A DNA stretch of 8,603 bases from Planctomycetota bacterium (GTDB lineage Bacteria; Planctomycetota; Phycisphaerae; Sedimentisphaerales; Anaerobacaceae). The notes beneath the pieces were generated by a model that saw nothing but the letters and a program-made list of their open reading frames with translations, was not told where the DNA came from and did not search any database. Shown piece after piece: positions 4,573 to 8,603 of the stretch (position 1 is the stretch's first letter; every line of letters begins with the position of its first letter). Position numbers and translations under genes: made by a program. The stretch covers positions 22,526-31,128 of the forward strand of contig JAFNGF010000182.1 of the NCBI GenBank assembly GCA_017885385.1, given 5' to 3'.

Positions 4573-7224
4573 ATGAGAATGTTATTGCTAATCCTGACGA
4601 TGGCGGTGGCGTGCGCCGGCATATTTTATGCCCATACGCCCGCTGTCGCAGGTGAGCCACAAATAGTGCCGGTAGAACAGCCGGGTAATCGCGACGCCTG
4701 GCCAATTCTTAAGCGCTATGACCAGGAGCATTTGGCCCGGATTGCTCTTCCTTTAGGAGGTATCGGGACGGGGACTCTCTCATTAGGCGGACGCGCCGAC
4801 CTGCGGGACTGGGAGATTATGAACCGCCCGGCTAAAGGATTTGTGCCGCTGCGAGGTGGATTAGGGTCATTTTTTGCGCTTTGTGTCAAGACTGCTGAGG
4901 GACAGGTATTAACCAGGGCGCTCGAAGGCCCGATCGAGCCATCCGATTACGAGGGCAGCCATGGCAGTACTATGCCGAACCATAGTCTGCCGCGGTTCCG
5001 CCACTGCATCTTCGCTGCCGCCTATCCGCTGGGGCAAGTAATGTTGTCTGACCCCTGCGTGCCGGTGGATGTAAGAATCGAGGCATTCAACCCGCTTATC
5101 CCTCCTGACGCTAACGACAGCGGTATACCCGTAGCTATCCTGCGATATGTCATTTGTAACAAAACCGACAAATTGATGACCGCTTCGGTCTGCGGCAGTA
5201 TGCCTAACTTCATCGGCATAGACGGCTCGGGCAGCACGAAGGATTGGAAGGGCGATCTCGTAGCTGTTGGCGGCAGGGCAAACCAGAATGAGTTCCGCAA
5301 AGGCCAGAACGTCCAGGGCATCTTCATGTATTCCAAAGGGGTCGCCCCGCGGGCGGAACAATGGGGCACAATAGGATTGGCCACCACCGGCGGTACAGGC
5401 GTCACTTACCGTACGTCTTGGACCAGCCAGAGCTGGGGCAGCTCACTGCTGGATTTCTGGGATGATTTCAGTAGTGACGGCCGGCTCGAAGATCGCCCGG
5501 CCACCGGCGAAGATACACCGATGGCCTCACTTGCTGTCCAAGTCAAGCTGCCGCCGCACGGGACTGAGCGAGTGACATTTCTGGTGACCTGGCATTTTCC
5601 GAACCGTCAAACCTGGACGCCCAAAAATAATGAGCAGGACCGTATCGGCAATTACTATACTACCAGATACAGTGACGCCTGGGATGTCGCTGAGAAATTT
5701 GCGCCACAGCTTGCAGAGCTCGAAGCTAAAACTGTCCAGTTTGTACGGGCGTTCTGCGACAGCAATCTTCCCGAGGTGGTCAAGGAAGCCGCACTTTTCA
5801 ATGTCAGTACGCTCCGCACACAGACCTGTTTTCGCACAGAGGACGGGCGTTTTTACGGCTGGGAAGGTTGCAGCAATACAAGAGGCTGCTGTCATGGTTC
5901 GTGCACCCACGTCTGGAACTACGAGCAGGCGACGGCATATTTATTTGGCGCACTGGCTAAATCAATGCGGCAGGTCGAGTTTGCCTATGCTACAGGTGAT
6001 ACCGGTCTGATGAGCTTTCGCGTAAATCTGCCGCTGGAGCGTGCGCGGGACTTTGGCAAAGCTGCCGCCGACGGGCAGATGGGCTGCATTATGAAGATGT
6101 ACCGGGATTGGCAGCTTTCCGGCGATGACGAGATGCTGAAGGCTCTTTGGCCTCATGTGAAAAGGGCGGTGGAGTTTTGCTGGATTGAAGGCGGCTGGGA
6201 CGCAGACCGTGACGGCGTGATGGAAGGCTGCCAGCATAATACTATGGACGTGGAGTATTACGGGCCAAACCCGCAGATGGGCGTCTGGTATTTGGGTGCG
6301 CTGCGGGCTGCCGAAGAGATGTCCCGCTATCTCGGCGAGGATGACTTTGCCGGGACCTGTCACGAGCTACTCGAGCGTGGAAAAGTGTGGATAGACCGGA
6401 ATCTCTTTAACGGAGAATATTACGAGCACAAGATTCAGCCGCCAAAGGACAAGTCCGAGATTGCGCCAAGTTTGCTTGTGGGGATGGGCGCAAAAGATAT
6501 CACTAAACCTGATTACCAGCTTGGCTCGGGCTGCCTGGTCGACCAGCTTGTCGGCCAGTATATGGCGCACGTCTGCGGCCTTGGGTATTTGCTTGAGCCA
6601 ACCAATGTTCGCAAGACCCTGCAGAATATCATGAAATATAACCTCAGGCAAGGCCTGTACGGGCATTTCAACTGTATGCGGAGTTTTGCCCTTGGCGATG
6701 AATCAGCGCTTTTGATGGCCAGCTATCCCAAAGACAGGCCGCAGAATCCATTCCCATACTTCAGCGAGGTGATGACGGGCTTTGAGTACGCAGCGGCTGT
6801 CGGCATGCTGTACGAGGGACAGGTCGAGAATGGGCTAAAGTGCATACAGAATATCCGCGACAGATATGATGGGCAAAAACGCAGTCCATTCGACGAGGCT
6901 GAGTGCGGCCATCACTATGCGCGGGCTATGGCCAGCTGGGCAGCGATATTGGCGCTAACCGGCTTTCATTATTCGGGCGTCGAAAAAACTATGACCTTGG
7001 CTCCCCGCGAGGGCACATTCTTTTGGTCCAATGGTTACGCCTGGGGAATCTGCACGCTTGCGCGCACAAAAGAAGGTATCAATGTTGAGCTTGCGGTTTC
7101 ACGTGGGGAGCTGGCTCTGGGTAGATTCGTTCTGGACGGCTTCGGCTATAATCATTTCGATAAGGCGCTGCAGATTAAGGCGGGGAAGAAAGTTGAATTT
7201 CAGGTGAGCCGAGAAAGGAGCTGA
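4573..7224 (+). CDS. Secreted GH116 beta-glycosidase (DUF608, GBA2/non-lysosomal glucosylceramidase type)
   Basis: An 883-residue retaining beta-glycosidase. GH116 includes beta-glucosidases, beta-xylosidases, N-acetylglucosaminidases and human glucosylceramidase GBA2. A Sec signal peptide spans residues 1 to about 26 (hydrophobic LLLILTMAVACAG, cleavage near AVA-GE). The N-terminal beta-sandwich domain starts with IALPLGGIGTGTLSLGG (residue 57) and DLRDWEIMNRPAKG. The C-terminal alpha/alpha barrel domain, from about residue 400, has FYGWEG with Glu431, CCHGSCTHVWNYEQ with Glu451, and HNTMDVEYYGP with Asp559. Glu431 is the likely nucleophile and Asp559 the likely acid/base, assigned by motif position and not proven. 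Four cysteines (433, 439, 440, 444) cluster by the active-site loop. The length is usual for the bacterial secreted branch. It ends one base before the next gene, so translation is probably coupled. Substrate linkage is expected to be beta; the sugar is not determined. Confidence 0.92.
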   Translation: MRMLLLILTMAVACAGIFYAHTPAVAGEPQIVPVEQPGNRDAWPILKRYDQEHLARIALPLGGIGTGTLSLGGRADLRDWEIMNRPAKGFVPLRGGLGSFFALCVKTAEGQVLTRALEGPIEPSDYEGSHGSTMPNHSLPRFRHCIFAAAYPLGQVMLSDPCVPVDVRIEAFNPLIPPDANDSGIPVAILRYVICNKTDKLMTASVCGSMPNFIGIDGSGSTKDWKGDLVAVGGRANQNEFRKGQNVQGIFMYSKGVAPRAEQWGTIGLATTGGTGVTYRTSWTSQSWGSSLLDFWDDFSSDGRLEDRPATGEDTPMASLAVQVKLPPHGTERVTFLVTWHFPNRQTWTPKNNEQDRIGNYYTTRYSDAWDVAEKFAPQLAELEAKTVQFVRAFCDSNLPEVVKEAALFNVSTLRTQTCFRTEDGRFYGWEGCSNTRGCCHGSCTHVWNYEQATAYLFGALAKSMRQVEFAYATGDTGLMSFRVNLPLERARDFGKAAADGQMGCIMKMYRDWQLSGDDEMLKALWPHVKRAVEFCWIEGGWDADRDGVMEGCQHNTMDVEYYGPNPQMGVWYLGALRAAEEMSRYLGEDDFAGTCHELLERGKVWIDRNLFNGEYYEHKIQPPKDKSEIAPSLLVGMGAKDITKPDYQLGSGCLVDQLVGQYMAHVCGLGYLLEPTNVRKTLQNIMKYNLRQGLYGHFNCMRSFALGDESALLMASYPKDRPQNPFPYFSEVMTGFEYAAAVGMLYEGQVENGLKCIQNIRDRYDGQKRSPFDEAECGHHYARAMASWAAILALTGFHYSGVEKTMTLAPREGTFFWSNGYAWGICTLARTKEGINVELAVSRGELALGRFVLDGFGYNHFDKALQIKAGKKVEFQVSRERS
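7215..7220 (+). promoter_or_regulatory. Ribosome binding site AAGGAG of the isomerase-like gene
   Basis: AAGGAG ends five bases before ATG 7226 and lies inside the 3' end of the GH116 gene. It favours 7226 over the internal ATG at 7259, although both would keep the twin-arginine motif. Confidence 0.8.
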
Positions 7225-7225
7225 T

Positions 7226-8603
7226 ATGAAACGGTCACGAGCAGCCAAAATATTCCGGATGTCCCGGCGTCAGTTTCTTCAGAGTGTGGGCACGACCGCC
7301 GCGGGCGTTTCACTCGGCTCTCAGAGATTATTTGGTGCTGCAACTTCCGTAGACGCCGGCGACAGCCGCAAGGCAATGGCTACGGTACGGGGAGCCTTTG
7401 TGTATCCGCCTACCGAGTCTCTGAAGCAAGATGGTTATTATAGCTGGCCGGGGTCAACCTTTGATGCTGAAGGCCGCCAAAAGCAATATATCAAAAAGAT
7501 CAAAGAAATCGAACAGAAGCTCGGCATGCGCATATCGGTAAACAGCGAGCCTCTTGACGATGCACCCAGCGTCGTGAGATTCATCAATGAACTTAAGCAA
7601 TCCAGGCCGGATGGATTGCTGCTTATTCCTTTCAAGAAAGGTCATTGGGAACACGTTACGCGGATTGTCGAAGAATCGCAAATCCCCGCAGTTGTGCTCG
7701 CTACCTTGGGCATTCTTCTGGTCGATCACATTAATCAGCTTCACCGAAAGCCCGGCGTATATTTGGTCAATTCGCTGGATAATTTTGACGCTGTCGAAAA
7801 CGGGATGAAAATGATAAAAACTGCCCGATGGATGAGAGAAAGCCTGCTTGTTAATATTGCAGGTCCAAAAACGGAAGAAACAACCGTACCATACCTTGGA
7901 ACCAGGCTGCGCACTATTCCGGGCGAAAGATTTGTTGAGGAATTTAGGCGTTCCGAAACGACTGACGCCGTCAGACAGCTTGCGAAAACATTTATGAGCA
8001 ATGCCAAAGAGGTGGTTCAACCTACCGAGACTGATGTTATCGACGCCGCGAAGACATATTTTGCCCTTAAAAGAATCATACAGGCCGAACAGGCTGACGC
8101 CATAATGATGGACTGTCTGCCGGGACTTAGAAAGCCCCACAAGCACCCACCGCCTTGTATGGGATTTATGAGCCTGCGAGATGAAGGGATTCCAGCGGGT
8201 TGCCAGGCTGATCTTAATGCCACGTTGACCCTAATGCTGGTGCAGCAGCTTTTTGGCCGACCGGGATTTCAACAGAATTCCTCTATGGAGACAGAGAATA
8301 ACCATTATTTTGGTGCGCACTGCACCTGTCCATCGAAGCTCAGCGGCACAAACGGGCCTTCTCAACCGTACATATTGATGAACCATGCCGAGGCAGGTTG
8401 GGGCTGTGTCCCGCGAGTTCTCTGGCCGGTGGGGCAGGATGTCACCATGGCCCAGTACGTTTCGGGTCAGCCGCCCCAGATGTATATCTATAGCGGCAAA
8501 GTGGTAAGGTGTCCGGAGACCCCGCCTACAGGCGGCTGTCGTACAAATATAGAGATGACCATAAACGAGGTCGATGATGTCTGCGACGTTAAGGGTATGC
8601 ATC
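7226..8603 (+). CDS. Tat-exported L-fucose/L-arabinose isomerase-fold protein (partial, open at the right edge)
   Basis: The frame is open for 459 codons to the window end with no stop, so the C-terminus is missing but probably short. A twin-arginine signal (MSRRQFLQSVG, Arg14-Arg15, then an Ala/Gly/Val stretch to about residue 39) indicates export. The N-terminal part has an alpha/beta pattern including RPDGLLLIPF and IPAVVLATLG, as in the N domains of fucose-isomerase-like proteins. The family core is PTETDVIDAAK, then AIMMDCLPG, GIPAGCQADLNATL near 322-335, SSMETEN, and GAHCTCP with His365. In E. coli FucI and AraA the first metal ligand (Glu337 and Glu306) falls where this protein has Gln327; the acidic Glu355 and His365 are retained. 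It may therefore be a weak isomerase, act with a different metal arrangement, or only bind sugar. It starts one base after the GH116 stop, so it shares that operon. The fold assignment is from remembered motifs. Confidence 0.75.
   Translation, partial: MKRSRAAKIFRMSRRQFLQSVGTTAAGVSLGSQRLFGAATSVDAGDSRKAMATVRGAFVYPPTESLKQDGYYSWPGSTFDAEGRQKQYIKKIKEIEQKLGMRISVNSEPLDDAPSVVRFINELKQSRPDGLLLIPFKKGHWEHVTRIVEESQIPAVVLATLGILLVDHINQLHRKPGVYLVNSLDNFDAVENGMKMIKTARWMRESLLVNIAGPKTEETTVPYLGTRLRTIPGERFVEEFRRSETTDAVRQLAKTFMSNAKEVVQPTETDVIDAAKTYFALKRIIQAEQADAIMMDCLPGLRKPHKHPPPCMGFMSLRDEGIPAGCQADLNATLTLMLVQQLFGRPGFQQNSSMETENNHYFGAHCTCPSKLSGTNGPSQPYILMNHAEAGWGCVPRVLWPVGQDVTMAQYVSGQPPQMYIYSGKVVRCPETPPTGGCRTNIEMTINEVDDVCDVKGMH

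Noticed and set aside
3193..7108. The 13-mer GTTTCACGTGGGG occurs at 3193-3205 (terminator) and 7096-7108 (inside the GH116 gene).
   Set aside because: Only two copies, one of them coding for a normal stretch of GH116; the second has no matching hairpin or T-run.
7454..8146. 230-codon open frame on the minus strand.
   Set aside because: It is the antisense shadow of the isomerase-fold gene, whose plus-strand frame has a Tat signal, a ribosome site and family motifs.
8231..8602. 123-codon minus-strand open frame at the right edge.
   Set aside because: Antisense to the same isomerase-fold gene; no recognisable protein features.
1..8603. CRISPR arrays, tRNA or rRNA genes, insertion sequences.
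   Set aside because: No regularly spaced repeats, no tRNA-like clover-leaf or rRNA sequence, and no transposase frames or terminal inverted repeats were seen.

Overview
The window most likely comes from a bacterium of the PVC group, with Planctomycetota (Phycisphaerae-like) the best guess. This rests on gene content rather than a marker gene. It holds a Tat-exported Gfo/Idh/MocA dehydrogenase with the YDMWLG and HHFD signatures common in planctomycete paralogues, a secreted GH116 (DUF608) glycosidase, a Tat-exported sugar-isomerase-fold protein and a secreted RraA-like protein. Verrucomicrobiota, Lentisphaerota or a related uncultured lineage cannot be excluded.

Layout. The minus strand at the left carries a complete valine-pyruvate aminotransferase gene (avtA, 7-1266). 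A 193-bp divergent intergenic region follows, with a candidate avtA promoter and two small inverted repeats. On the plus strand are a secreted RraA-family protein (1460-2359), a short spacer with a 13-bp direct repeat, and a SAM hydroxide adenosyltransferase (DUF62) gene broken by a +1 frameshift near 2706 (2439-3165). An intrinsic terminator (3187-3210) closes this part.

A tight three-gene plus-strand operon then runs to the right edge. It contains a Tat-exported Gfo/Idh/MocA oxidoreductase (3236-4558), a secreted GH116 beta-glycosidase (4573-7224, 14-nt gap) and a Tat-exported protein with the L-fucose/L-arabinose isomerase fold (7226 to beyond 8603, 1-nt gap). The last gene is open at the window end. 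No gene-free stretch exceeds 300 bases.

How the genes may work together. All three operon products carry export signals. The simplest reading is an extracytoplasmic glycan- or glycoside-processing unit: GH116 releases a sugar from a beta-linked substrate, and the oxidoreductase and isomerase-like protein modify or bind it. The secreted RraA-like protein just upstream could belong to the same compartment, but the terminator separates it from the operon. In the isomerase-like protein the first expected metal-binding Glu appears to be Gln, so it may bind a sugar rather than isomerise it. The most unusual points are this exported set of normally cytoplasmic enzyme families and the in-place frameshift that splits the catalytic residues of the DUF62 enzyme.
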